A DNA stretch of 26,868 nucleotides from an uncultured Bacilli bacterium. GTDB lineage: Bacteria; Bacillota_I; Bacilli_A; RF39; UBA660. The DNA lies in assembly GCA_944331885.1 (NCBI GenBank), contig CALVJF010000005.1, positions 1 to 26,868 of the forward strand. Direction: 5' to 3'. The notes beneath the pieces were generated by a model that worked only from the letters and a program-made list of their open reading frames with translations, did not search any database and had not been told where the DNA came from. The position numbers and the translations under genes are program-made. Each line of letters starts with the position of its first letter. Position 1 is the first letter of the stretch. Shown piece after piece: positions 1 to 7,908 of the stretch.

Positions 1-250
1 AAAAAATTTACAAGTTGGTTGTGCAAATTATGAACACGAAATTATGAAAGAAATAAATAATATTAACTATACACATTTAGTGATAAAAGGGGGCTCTCTT
101 ATTGGTTTAACAAATGACATAGTATATGATGGAGCTTATAAAGCTGATATAACCGATTTATTAAATCATAAAGGCATCTATACTATTAGTATCGAGGTTG
201 AACATGATAATATTAAGGCTAGTTTGGAGTATATATTAGATTTAGTGTAA
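1..250 (+). CDS. 3' end of an unrecognised protein gene (partial)
   Basis: The reading frame is open from the left edge (first full codon at base 2) to a TAA at 248-250, so about 82 C-terminal residues are visible and the true start lies outside. An internal ATG at 44 has no good ribosome binding site and is unlikely to be the start. The visible part is a soluble-looking alpha/beta segment without Cys clusters, membrane segments or a motif I recognise; it contains the stretch LVIKGGSLIGLTND. The function cannot be assigned from this fragment. A 153-base AT-rich gap separates it from the convergent tRNA gene. Confidence 0.6.
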   Translation, partial: KNLQVGCANYEHEIMKEINNINYTHLVIKGGSLIGLTNDIVYDGAYKADITDLLNHKGIYTISIEVEHDNIKASLEYILDLV

Positions 251-403
251 AGATAAAATATTTAAATTTTAATAATTATTATTTTATTTGTTACAATATA
301 AAATATAAGTCACTTAAGTACTAAATAAAATTTAATTTACAAATCCTTTTTTATTTTAAAATAGCAAATCTATCTAATTTATTATAATAAATCTCTTTAA
401 TTT
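251..403. other. AT-rich intergenic spacer between convergent units
   Basis: No open frame or RNA gene is visible. It lies between the 3' end of the plus-strand partial gene and the 3' end of the minus-strand tRNA-Thr, so terminators for both are expected. Only weak A/T palindromes are visible (for example around 379-394), and none is a convincing GC-containing hairpin with a T tract. Confidence 0.5.
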
Positions 404-479
404 TGGTGCTGAAAGCAGGAATTGAACCTGCGACCTATTGATTACGAGTCAATTGCTCTGCCAACTGAGCTATTCCAGC
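404..479 (-). tRNA. tRNA-Thr, anticodon CGT
   Basis: Read on the minus strand, the 76 bases fold as a full cloverleaf. The acceptor GCTGGAA pairs with TTTCAGC (one G-T pair), the D stem is GCTC/GAGC, and the anticodon stem ATTGA/TCAAT closes the loop CTCGTAA. The variable loop is AGGTC and the T stem is GCAGG/CCTGC around TTCAATT. Discriminator A is followed by an encoded CCA. Anticodon CGT reads the threonine codon ACG; G35 and T36 are the known Thr identity bases. The gene follows the tmRNA after only two bases and has no promoter of its own in between, so it is probably co-transcribed with tmRNA. Confidence 0.95.
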
Positions 480-481
480 AT

Positions 482-838
482 TGGTGGAGCAGAGGGGAAT
501 TGAACCCCTGTCCAATATACATTAATATACAACTTCTACAAGTTTAGTTAGATTTGTATTTTCGTTAAAGGCTGGCTCTAACAAACCTACACTTTAACTA
601 ATCCTATATTATTTCATTATAAATGCATAGGAATCAAATATAATATAGCTTATATTTATGAACTTTTATCTTTTCCTATAAGCGAAAAAAAGTAAAAGTA
701 CTCCCGGCTACTATTAAGCAGCTACAAAAGCAGGAGTGAAACTATAAGTTTCGTCATTTAATTTTAATTGTGCATTTTAGGTTTGCCAACCACTTGCAGT
801 CATATTTAACAATATATTGTCGAAGCCTTTACTGCCCC
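482..838 (-). ncRNA. ssrA: tmRNA (ssrA), one-piece, tag DETYSFTPAFVAA
   Basis: The 357-base RNA rescues stalled ribosomes by acting as tRNA-Ala and then as a short mRNA for a degradation tag. The 5' GGGGCAG pairs with 3' CTGCTCC as the acceptor stem, followed by discriminator A and an encoded CCA. The T arm is AGGGG-TTCAATT-CCCCT. The conserved tmRNA start GGCTTCGAC lies just inside the 5' end. The resume codon is probably GAC at 753-755, placed by analogy with B. subtilis (TAACT before its resume codon, TAAAT here). The encoded tag is DETYSFTPAFVAA, then TAA TAG at 711-716; the hydrophobic VAA end is the normal protease signal. It is a standard one-piece tmRNA, not permuted. Confidence 0.95.
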
Positions 839-849
839 AATTTCTTTGC

Positions 850-878
850 ATTATAGCACAATTTCTCATATTTTTCTA
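850..878 (-). promoter_or_regulatory. Promoter of tmRNA-tRNA-Thr
   Basis: On the minus strand, a perfect -10 TATAAT lies at 850-855, preceded by TGC (extended -10, TGCTATAAT). A weak -35 TAGAAA sits at 873-878 with a 17-base spacer. Transcription would start near 843, about five bases before the mature tmRNA 5' end. It is back-to-back with the promoter at 906-934. Confidence 0.75.
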
Positions 879-905
879 TAATTTATAATAAATATTAACA
901 AATAG

Positions 906-934
906 TTGACAAAAATAATAATTTATGCTATTAT
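906..934 (+). promoter_or_regulatory. Strong promoter of the J-like/Cys-repeat operon
   Basis: The -35 TTGACA (906-911, perfect), 17-base spacer and -10 TATTAT (929-934) with an upstream TGC extended element predict a start near 941. This leaves a leader of about 120 bases before the first ATG. This is one of the best sigma-A-like promoters in the window. Confidence 0.8.
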
Positions 935-940
935 TTTATT

Positions 941-1063
941 ACCAAAAAGGATTTTGGTATCGGGGTTTGGAGTTTGTGTTATTGACTTTATATATATATT
1001 ATGTTATTCTAACACCCGATAAGTTTTATCGGGTTTTTTACTCGAATAAAGGGGGAATTTGTT
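941..1063 (+). promoter_or_regulatory. Structured leader with antiterminator/terminator switch (candidate riboswitch or attenuator)
   Basis: The leader begins with a 7-bp hairpin: ACCAAAA at 941-947 pairs with TTTTGGT at 952-958. TATCGGG (958-964) and GTGTTA (976-981) can together pair with TAACACCCGATA (1010-1021), giving a long helix with an 11-base bulge. The same CCCGATAA (1015-1022) is the 5' arm of an intrinsic terminator with TTATCGGG (1026-1033) followed by six T (1034-1039). The two helices are mutually exclusive, which is the layout of a transcription attenuator. The ribosome binding site AAAGGGGG (1048-1055) follows. I do not recognise the aptamer as a known class. Alternatively, promoter plus terminator could make a roughly 100-base small RNA. 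Confidence 0.6.
1013..1039 (+). terminator. Intrinsic terminator inside the leader
   Basis: Arms CCCGATAA (1015-1022) and TTATCGGG (1026-1033), extendable by A1014-T1034, with loop GTT, are followed by TTTTTT. It lies between the promoter and the first gene, so it must be read through or disrupted for the operon to be expressed. Confidence 0.8.
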
Positions 1064-2620
1064 ATGGCAAATGCTAACGAAACTACTACTATAACTATTG
1101 ACGGAGTTAAAATTACATTAGAAAGAAATTTTTACAATTTATTAGGGGTTAAACCTAAAGCAAGTGAAGATGAAATTAAGTCAGCTGCTTATTATTTATT
1201 AGGTGAATTACTTTATAAACGTGAAAAGACATTAAAATTATCAACTAATCCTAATTCAGATGTTCAAGATATTTTTGAAGCTTATTATATTTTAACTGAT
1301 CCTAAAGCAAAGGCTGCCTATGATTTAGCTTATGAAAATGATGAAACAGAAATAAAAATTACTATTAACGGAAAAATCATTGATACTAGCAAAGATTTTT
1401 ATGGTATTTTAGGTATTGATGAAGGTGAAAATCCAGAATTTATAAAAGATGCTTTTTATGAAAATTTAGGAGAAATCTTTATTGAAGATCCTAATCGTCT
1501 AAATATTTTAAATTCTTTAAGTGATGATGACAAATCAAAACTAGCTGATATTGAAGACGCTTATAAAATACTTGGGGTCGAGAAAAATCGTCAAGCATAT
1601 GACAGTTTTTTAAAAATCTTTAGTTCTAAGAAAAAAGTAAAAGGTGTTGAAAATTCAGAGACTTCTAAAAAGTCAGCCAAAAAAGGTCGAGGTATCTTAA
1701 AAAAAGTTGGTATTGGAGCTTTAGTGGCACTTATTCTTGCTGGAACAATTGCTTCAACTTTAGCTTTATCTAAATTATTTGGCAATAAAGATTCAAAAAA
1801 TAATATTCCAGATCCTACTCCAAGTTATTCTCAAGATATTGATGATGGAAAAGATTTGGATGAAGAAGGATATTCTATAGATGCTAATGTTTATGATAAT
1901 CCTAATGATGATGTTAAAGTTACAACACGTGCAAATAAAATTATAAATTCTTTAAATACCAATGGTGTAAGTTTAGAAATCTATGACGAGAAGACAATGG
2001 GTATGAGAGCTATAACCGTTAGTGATATTGAAGGATTGCTTTATTGGTGTTCATTTATGAGTCTTGATAATGATCACGTAGAAAAAGCTTGCGACATGGA
2101 TACTGCTGCAATGTTAATTTCACAATTATGTGCTAACTACGAGATGAAAGGTGAAACTTCACAAAGAATAGCAGGTATTAGTGGATTACCTACTGACCCA
2201 AATGCTGGTACTTATAATTTAGATTATGGTTCATTCTTTATTGATGGAAGTTTACAACAACAAATATTATCAGAAGTGTCAAGTCAAAATAATTCAATAA
2301 AGAACAATCCGACTAGTGCTTCTCAAAGTGTAGCTGCTACAATGTTCAAAGATGCAACATTACAATTTGCTTTTGATGATGGCAAAATGCCACTATATAG
2401 TGACGAATGTGATACAGCTAATTTCTTCTATGGAATGATAATGATGGCAAATCAATCAATATTTGATTTACATCCTTCTTTCGAATATGATGGTGCAACA
2501 TTTAATGATTATAACGTTTTCATCAAACATTTAAATGAGGTTGATGGTCCGTTGAATATGTTAGGTAGATCTATTGAAAAAAATATGGATGACAAATTGT
2601 TATTGGAACTAAATAATTAA
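1064..2620 (+). CDS. Membrane protein with two degenerate J-like domains and an extracytoplasmic C-terminal domain
   Basis: The protein has 518 residues. Residues 22-90 and 111-181 each look like a DnaJ-type J domain (FYNLLGV...IKSA...AYYILTDPKAKAAYD and FYGILGI...IKDA...AYKILGV...RQAYD). Both lack the HPD tripeptide that activates DnaK; the second has EDPN at that place. Each is preceded by a similar strand segment (ITIDGVKI, ITINGKII), so a module of about 90 residues was duplicated. A Lys-rich stretch (190-214) precedes one membrane helix (about 216-236), predicting J-like parts in the cytosol and residues 245-518 outside. That outer part has a few Cys and no recognised domain. The start ATG has AAAGGGGG upstream. 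The next gene follows after 14 bases. Inference: an adaptor or scaffold for a surface structure; a true co-chaperone is unlikely without HPD. Confidence 0.7.
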   Translation: MANANETTTITIDGVKITLERNFYNLLGVKPKASEDEIKSAAYYLLGELLYKREKTLKLSTNPNSDVQDIFEAYYILTDPKAKAAYDLAYENDETEIKITINGKIIDTSKDFYGILGIDEGENPEFIKDAFYENLGEIFIEDPNRLNILNSLSDDDKSKLADIEDAYKILGVEKNRQAYDSFLKIFSSKKKVKGVENSETSKKSAKKGRGILKKVGIGALVALILAGTIASTLALSKLFGNKDSKNNIPDPTPSYSQDIDDGKDLDEEGYSIDANVYDNPNDDVKVTTRANKIINSLNTNGVSLEIYDEKTMGMRAITVSDIEGLLYWCSFMSLDNDHVEKACDMDTAAMLISQLCANYEMKGETSQRIAGISGLPTDPNAGTYNLDYGSFFIDGSLQQQILSEVSSQNNSIKNNPTSASQSVAATMFKDATLQFAFDDGKMPLYSDECDTANFFYGMIMMANQSIFDLHPSFEYDGATFNDYNVFIKHLNEVDGPLNMLGRSIEKNMDDKLLLELNN

Positions 2621-2634
2621 TAGGAGGTGCAATT

Positions 2635-4527
2635 ATGTACGAAGATCAAGGAAATTATAGGGTTGGTATTAACTGGAAAGATATTATTATTAAATTAATA
2701 CTACTAATTTTATTCTTGGTATTATTGATGTGGATGATGCCAAAACCACAATTGGATACTTTTTACGATAGAATATTTAATGAAAATATTCAAACAATGA
2801 AAGAAGCGGCAAGGAATTATTATACTGTTGATAGATTGCCTATTAATGTTGGTGAATCTACTTCAATGACGTTGCAAGAAATGCAAGATAGTAAATTAGT
2901 TTTACCATTTGTTGATAAAGACAATAACACTTGTAACATGACTAATAGTTTTGTCCAAGTCACTAAAACTGGTGAAAATGAATATGCTTTAAAAGTTCAA
3001 TTATCTTGTGGAGATCAGACTGATTATATTCTTGATACAATTGGTTGTTATGATGTTTGTCCTAGTGGTGAATGTGAAGTTCCAGAGGAAGAACCTGATA
3101 AAGAAGTAAATGATACTCCAAGTATTAATACTCCTGTACAAAAAGTTACCGAATATCAATTTAAAAAGGCTATAACTAATAGTAATACTACTTATTCTTG
3201 TCCTGTTGGATATACAAGGAATGGAAAAGAATGTTATAAAATTGTAGATGTGGACAGAATCAATGCTGAAATGCAATACGGAAAAGATACAGAAATAATT
3301 ACTAATGCTATCCCTGTATCTTCTGGTGGTGGAGTTGAATATGCTACTCCGCAAAAAACTATTGTAGGAACAGATTATACTTGCCCTGCTGGTTATGAAA
3401 GCAATGGCTCTTACTGCTATTTATATACTGCTGGTACTATAATTGAAGGCGAAGATTCATATAGTTGTCCTGCTGGTTATACCGAATATGGTTCAACATG
3501 TTATAAAGTTACTAGTGGTACAAGAGTTGAAGCTACTGCTACTTGTCCTTCTGGTTACTCTGAATCTAGTGATGGTAGATGTTATAAGAAAACTTCTCCA
3601 ACAGTTACTTCAGGATCTAAAACTTGTCCTTCTGGATACTCTCCTAATGGTTCTAATTGTGTAAAGGTTACTGATGCTACTAAGAGTTATAGTTCTAGTT
3701 GGGTTCAAAAAGCTACTAATACTTATACTTATAAAGTAAGTCAATATGAAACAGCTTCTGAAAAACGCGTTTTAACTAATAGCGTTTATAAAAAAACTTG
3801 TACAACTTGTTATACATACTCTTGGTATTATACTTACGTAACTTATTATAAACCTGTAACTTATACATGTAGTACTGGTACTAAAAATGGAACAAAATGT
3901 TATTCTTATGCTAATTACAATACTACTGCTGGATCTAAGGTATGTAGTGTAGGTACTTTACAAAGTGATGGATATTGTTATCAATATACTTCAAAAGTTA
4001 CTAGTGGATCTAGTACTGTGATATGCCCTACTAATTATGAATATAACTCTGCTGATGGTAAATGTTATAGATATACAAACAAAGTTCATAATAGTGAGCC
4101 AGATCGTGTAGTTTGTCCTACTGGTTATCGAGAAGGCTCTAATGGCAAATGTTATAAAAAGACTGGTGCTGAATTAGAATATAAATATCAATATACTTGC
4201 CCTTCTGGATATACACAAGCTGGTAGTGGAGAAAATACAACATGTTATAAGGTAACTGCTCCTAATGTTACTTATACATGTAATGATAAAGATGCGGTCT
4301 TAAACGGAACAAAATGTATTAAAACTGTTAAAGGATCTGAACTTGGTTACACTTGTCCTTCTGGATACTTTATAAGAGATGAAAAATATTGTGTTAAAAC
4401 TGAACGTCAAACTACAAAAATAATTGAAAAAACAACTACTACTACTTCTTATAAGTACACATGGAGTAAAAGTAAAACATTAGATGGATGGACATTTACA
4501 GGAAAAACAAGAGAAGTTAATGCATAA
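2635..4527 (+). CDS. Membrane-anchored surface protein with pilin-like head and about twelve Cys-rich repeats
   Basis: The protein has 630 residues. A short N-terminus with R9, K15 and K20 precedes a membrane helix (17-35), so the bulk should be outside. Residues 38-140 (FYDRIFNENIQTMKEAARNY, then MTLQEM, then VTKTGENEYALKV) resemble the helix-plus-sheet layout of pseudopilin-like proteins; this is an inference. An acidic linker (147-160) leads to about twelve degenerate repeats, roughly residues 187-610, of the type CPxGYxxxGxxCYKxT. Each has two Cys, which may form disulfides. The repeats are rich in Tyr, Thr and Ser. No sortase motif or C-terminal anchor is seen; the end is TFTGKTREVNA. 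A strong AGGAGG site precedes the ATG. It is co-transcribed with the J-like gene. Function is unknown; adhesion or a surface filament is possible. Confidence 0.7.
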   Translation: MYEDQGNYRVGINWKDIIIKLILLILFLVLLMWMMPKPQLDTFYDRIFNENIQTMKEAARNYYTVDRLPINVGESTSMTLQEMQDSKLVLPFVDKDNNTCNMTNSFVQVTKTGENEYALKVQLSCGDQTDYILDTIGCYDVCPSGECEVPEEEPDKEVNDTPSINTPVQKVTEYQFKKAITNSNTTYSCPVGYTRNGKECYKIVDVDRINAEMQYGKDTEIITNAIPVSSGGGVEYATPQKTIVGTDYTCPAGYESNGSYCYLYTAGTIIEGEDSYSCPAGYTEYGSTCYKVTSGTRVEATATCPSGYSESSDGRCYKKTSPTVTSGSKTCPSGYSPNGSNCVKVTDATKSYSSSWVQKATNTYTYKVSQYETASEKRVLTNSVYKKTCTTCYTYSWYYTYVTYYKPVTYTCSTGTKNGTKCYSYANYNTTAGSKVCSVGTLQSDGYCYQYTSKVTSGSSTVICPTNYEYNSADGKCYRYTNKVHNSEPDRVVCPTGYREGSNGKCYKKTGAELEYKYQYTCPSGYTQAGSGENTTCYKVTAPNVTYTCNDKDAVLNGTKCIKTVKGSELGYTCPSGYFIRDEKYCVKTERQTTKIIEKTTTTTSYKYTWSKSKTLDGWTFTGKTREVNA

Positions 4528-4528
4528 A

Positions 4529-4569
4529 AAAAGAATGGTTATTCGATTATTTCGAAACCATTCTTTTTT
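4529..4569. terminator. Bidirectional terminator between the surface-protein operon and pheT
   Basis: Arms GAATGGT (4533-4539) and ACCATTC (4557-4563), with an inner TTCGA/TCGAA (4542-4546, 4552-4556), are flanked by an A tract (4526-4532) and a T tract (4564-4569). It can therefore end transcription from both sides. It overlaps the last codons and stop of pheT. Confidence 0.85.
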
Positions 4570-6875
4570 ATATGCTTAATAAATTTTTCTTTAAAGTCAG
4601 CTAAATCTTCTTGAGATAATGTTCGATCGTTAGCACCGATAGTATATCTAATATTATATTTTTTTTCATAATTATCTTCATATATATCAATTAATTGATA
4701 ATTTTTTATAATTATTGATTTAAATTCATTGATAATTGTAAATAATTCAGAATATTTATTTTCTTTTCCAGTAATGATTGTGTAATCAAGTTGAACTTCT
4801 GGATATTTACTTATTTCTTGATATTCAATAACATTTGTAGGAATAGCTAAATATTTTTTGAAATCAATATTTATCGTTACTATTGCTTTTTTCTTTGATA
4901 ATTGATTAACTACTTTAGGATGAACAATATTTATTTGACCAATTGAAGTATTGCTTACATTAATGTCTAGCGAATAATCAGATATGTAATATTGATATGA
5001 TTCGGATTTAGTAAATGTTACTTCATGATTTTTCAAATCTTTTAATAGACTATATACTATTTCTTTAGCTTTATTATACATTGATTCTACTTGAGACTCT
5101 TCGTTTCCTAAAATAATTGATAAGCTACGACAATCTTCATTATTTTTTATTTCTGTACCTATTTCAAATATATTAATACTATTTTGGTATTTAAAGTTAT
5201 TTTTAGCCATTTCTAGCAGTGATAATGCTAAGTCATCTCTTAATATATTATCTTCGCTTTTAGCTATTAATTTTACGTTTTCTTTGTTAATATTAAGTTC
5301 TTTTAATAATGATGATTTATACCATATATAAGAATGTACTTCATTTAAATTATATTTTGTTGCTAAATATCTTTTTACTTCATATTCGTTATCGTATATA
5401 TTTTCGTGCTCTTTAAAGGTTAAATCTAATTTTAATGGTTCAGTTATAAAGTTTTCATAACCATACATACGGGCTATTTCTTCAATTAAGTCTGCTTCAA
5501 TTGAAATATCTTTTGTTGCTCTAAATGTAGGTATTTCTACTTCATAATATTCTTTTTTTGCTACTACTTTAAATTGTAAAGATTTTAGTATTTCTTCAAT
5601 AGTTTCATCACTAATTGGATTATCCATATACTTATTAATTGTTTGTTTATAAAGTTTTATTTTTATCGGTTTTAATGGATTAGGATAAATATCTGTTAAA
5701 TTAGAAAGTATCTCTAAATTAGGATTTTCTTTTTGAAGTAAATTAATAAATCTCTCAATAGCAGTGATAGTAAGATTTGGATCAAGCGACTTTTCGTAAC
5801 GTGCTGATGCTTCAGTTCTTAATCCTAGAGCAGTTGCAGTTTTACGAATATTCGATGCCTCAAAATTTGCACTTTCAAGTACTAAGTCTTTGGTATCTGA
5901 TAATATTTCACTATCTAAACCACCCATAACACCAGCAATGCCAAAATATTCATTACCATTTTTAATCATTAGGTTATCTTTAGTTAACTTACGTTCAACT
6001 CCATCTAAGGTTTTGAATGTATCATTGTCCTTCGCACAACCTACTTCAATATTTTTGACTACTCGAGCATCAAAAGCATGCATTGGTTGTCCTAGTTCTA
6101 ACATTAAATAATTTGTCAAATCTACTATTAAAGATATGCTTCGCATTCCGGCATAGTACAAAAATATTTTCATCCAAAGAGGAGTTTGATTATTTTCTAT
6201 ATTGCCAATTTTAATTCCACTATATCGGTAACATTTTTGACTATCTTTAATGCTAATTGATAAATCTTGTTTATTATTATTAACTTTTGTTAGTTCTAAT
6301 GGTATTAGTTCGTGTTTAGTAATAGCTGCTATTTCACGAGCTATTCCGTAATGACCCCATAAATCTGGACGATTAGTTAATGATTTATTATCTATTTCAA
6401 CAATAATATCATCCATTTCTGGTATATAATATTTGAGATCTTTACCTATTTCCCAACTATCTGGTAAAATCATTATTCCTTGATGATCGTCTGATATTCC
6501 TAGTTCGTCTTCTGCACAACACATACCACATGATTCAATGCCAGCAATTTCTTTTTTGGTAATTGTAATATCACCAATATGACCACCAACTTTGATAAGT
6601 GCTACTTTTTGATTTAATGCAACATTAGGTGCACCGCAAAGTACTGTTAATTGTTCCTTGCCTATATCAACTGTTAAAATATGCAATTTTCGTGACTCTG
6701 GATGCTTTTCGCATTTTGTTATTTGACCTATGACTAAACCATCAATATTTTTACCTTTTATTTCTATTCCTTCTACTTCGGCAGTTCTAATTGTAAATTT
6801 ATCCCATACTTTTAGCCAGTCAATGTCGTCACTATTTTTAATATGTTTTTTTAATATATTACATGAAATTTTCAT
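4539..6875 (-). CDS. pheT: Phenylalanine-tRNA ligase, beta subunit
   Basis: The protein has 778 residues, full length for the bacterial type. It charges tRNA-Phe as an alpha2-beta2 enzyme with PheS in the cytosol. Domains visible in order are an N-terminal part, a tRNA-binding OB fold (about 40-150, with ITKCEKHPESRKLHILTVDIG), a B3/B4 editing region (about 200-390), a B5 domain (about 400-475), a catalytic-like core, and a C-terminal ferredoxin-fold anticodon-binding domain (685-778). It follows pheS after 12 bases with AAGGAGAATTA before its ATG, as one operon under the T-box. Its stop codon lies inside the shared terminator hairpin. Nothing is missing. Confidence 0.97.
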   Translation of the reverse strand: MKISCNILKKHIKNSDDIDWLKVWDKFTIRTAEVEGIEIKGKNIDGLVIGQITKCEKHPESRKLHILTVDIGKEQLTVLCGAPNVALNQKVALIKVGGHIGDITITKKEIAGIESCGMCCAEDELGISDDHQGIMILPDSWEIGKDLKYYIPEMDDIIVEIDNKSLTNRPDLWGHYGIAREIAAITKHELIPLELTKVNNNKQDLSISIKDSQKCYRYSGIKIGNIENNQTPLWMKIFLYYAGMRSISLIVDLTNYLMLELGQPMHAFDARVVKNIEVGCAKDNDTFKTLDGVERKLTKDNLMIKNGNEYFGIAGVMGGLDSEILSDTKDLVLESANFEASNIRKTATALGLRTEASARYEKSLDPNLTITAIERFINLLQKENPNLEILSNLTDIYPNPLKPIKIKLYKQTINKYMDNPISDETIEEILKSLQFKVVAKKEYYEVEIPTFRATKDISIEADLIEEIARMYGYENFITEPLKLDLTFKEHENIYDNEYEVKRYLATKYNLNEVHSYIWYKSSLLKELNINKENVKLIAKSEDNILRDDLALSLLEMAKNNFKYQNSINIFEIGTEIKNNEDCRSLSIILGNEESQVESMYNKAKEIVYSLLKDLKNHEVTFTKSESYQYYISDYSLDINVSNTSIGQINIVHPKVVNQLSKKKAIVTINIDFKKYLAIPTNVIEYQEISKYPEVQLDYTIITGKENKYSELFTIINEFKSIIIKNYQLIDIYEDNYEKKYNIRYTIGANDRTLSQEDLADFKEKFIKHIKKNGFEIIE

Positions 6876-6887
6876 ATTAATTCTCCT

Positions 6888-7895
6888 TTACTTAATATCA
6901 AATTCATTTAGTCTTCTTAAATCTCCAGAATTAAGAACTCTAATATCATTTATTTTATATTTCATCATTGCTAATCTAGTTAATCCTAAACCAAAAGCAA
7001 ATCCCATGTATTCGTTAGGGTCAATACCCCCTTCTTTTAGAACATTTGGATGAATCATTCCACATGGACACAACTCTAACCAGCCACTATTTTTACATGT
7101 TGGACAGCCTTTTCCCCCGCAAATTAAACAACTACAGTCTAATTCAAATCCTGGTTCAACAAATGGAAAAAATCCTGGACGTAGACGAACTTGAACATCA
7201 GTTTTAAATACTTCTTTTAAAAGTTCACGCATTACATATATTAAATTATTAATTGATACTTGTTTATCAATAACCATTCCTTCAAGTTGAAAAAAAGTAT
7301 TTTCATGACAAGCATCTAAATCTTCATTACGGAAACAACGTCCTGGAGCACAAATTCTAATTGGAGCCCCATAATTTTGCATGGCACGTACTTGATTGGT
7401 AGAAGTATGGCCGCGTAGTAACTTGCCATTTGATAGCCAGTAAGTATCTTGCATATCTCTAGCTGGGTGATTTTCAGGAATGTTTAAGGCAACGAAATTA
7501 TGATAATCATCATCCATTTCTGGCCCTACAACAACAGTAAATCCCATTCTTTTCAATATATCTGTTACTTCTTTTGCTACTATGGTTACTGGATGAAGTG
7601 AGCCTTTACTATAATGGGCTGGTAGTGTGTTATCAAAATTAAATTTCACTTGATTATTTAATTCATCTAAACGAGAATTAATTTTTGCTTCTAATTCTTT
7701 TTTAATTTGATTAAATAAGCTTCCATATTCTTTTTTTTCACTACTAGACATATCTTTTAAAGATGACATTAAAGTATTAAGCTCACTCTTTTTGCCTAAA
7801 TATTTTGATTTAATATTAAGTAAATCTGCTTCTTTACTTGTGGCGTTAATTTCGGTAATAGCGTCTGAAACTAACTTTTTTAATTTTTCTTTCAT
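6888..7895 (-). CDS. pheS: Phenylalanine-tRNA ligase, alpha subunit
   Basis: The protein has 335 residues. It is the catalytic subunit of the class II enzyme: an N-terminal coiled coil (about 1-85) is followed by the catalytic domain with motif 1 around HP (101-102), motif 2 FRNEDLDACHENTFFQLEG (188-206) and motif 3 GFAFGLGLTRLAMM (298-311). A cluster of seven Cys lies at 254-278, including CxxC pairs, between FVEPGFELD and GMIHPNVL. Such Cys-rich inserts occur in PheS of several low-GC groups and may bind metal; that part is inference. The start ATG has GGAGGAAAATAT upstream. Expression is controlled by the T-box leader directly before it. Confidence 0.97.
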   Translation of the reverse strand: MKEKLKKLVSDAITEINATSKEADLLNIKSKYLGKKSELNTLMSSLKDMSSSEKKEYGSLFNQIKKELEAKINSRLDELNNQVKFNFDNTLPAHYSKGSLHPVTIVAKEVTDILKRMGFTVVVGPEMDDDYHNFVALNIPENHPARDMQDTYWLSNGKLLRGHTSTNQVRAMQNYGAPIRICAPGRCFRNEDLDACHENTFFQLEGMVIDKQVSINNLIYVMRELLKEVFKTDVQVRLRPGFFPFVEPGFELDCSCLICGGKGCPTCKNSGWLELCPCGMIHPNVLKEGGIDPNEYMGFAFGLGLTRLAMMKYKINDIRVLNSGDLRRLNEFDIK

Positions 7896-7908
7896 ATATT
7901 TTCCTCCA

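Noticed and set aside
482..484. Phage or island attachment site at the 3' end of tmRNA
   Set aside because: tmRNA ends are common integration sites, but here tRNA-Thr follows after two bases, and no integrase or repeated tmRNA end is visible.
3001..3664. Open frames on the opposite strand and in another frame inside the Cys-repeat gene (3001-3354 minus, 3443-3664 plus)
   Set aside because: They mirror the repetitive composition of the real gene, have no binding sites and encode low-complexity Ile/Ser/Thr- or Leu/Val-rich sequence.
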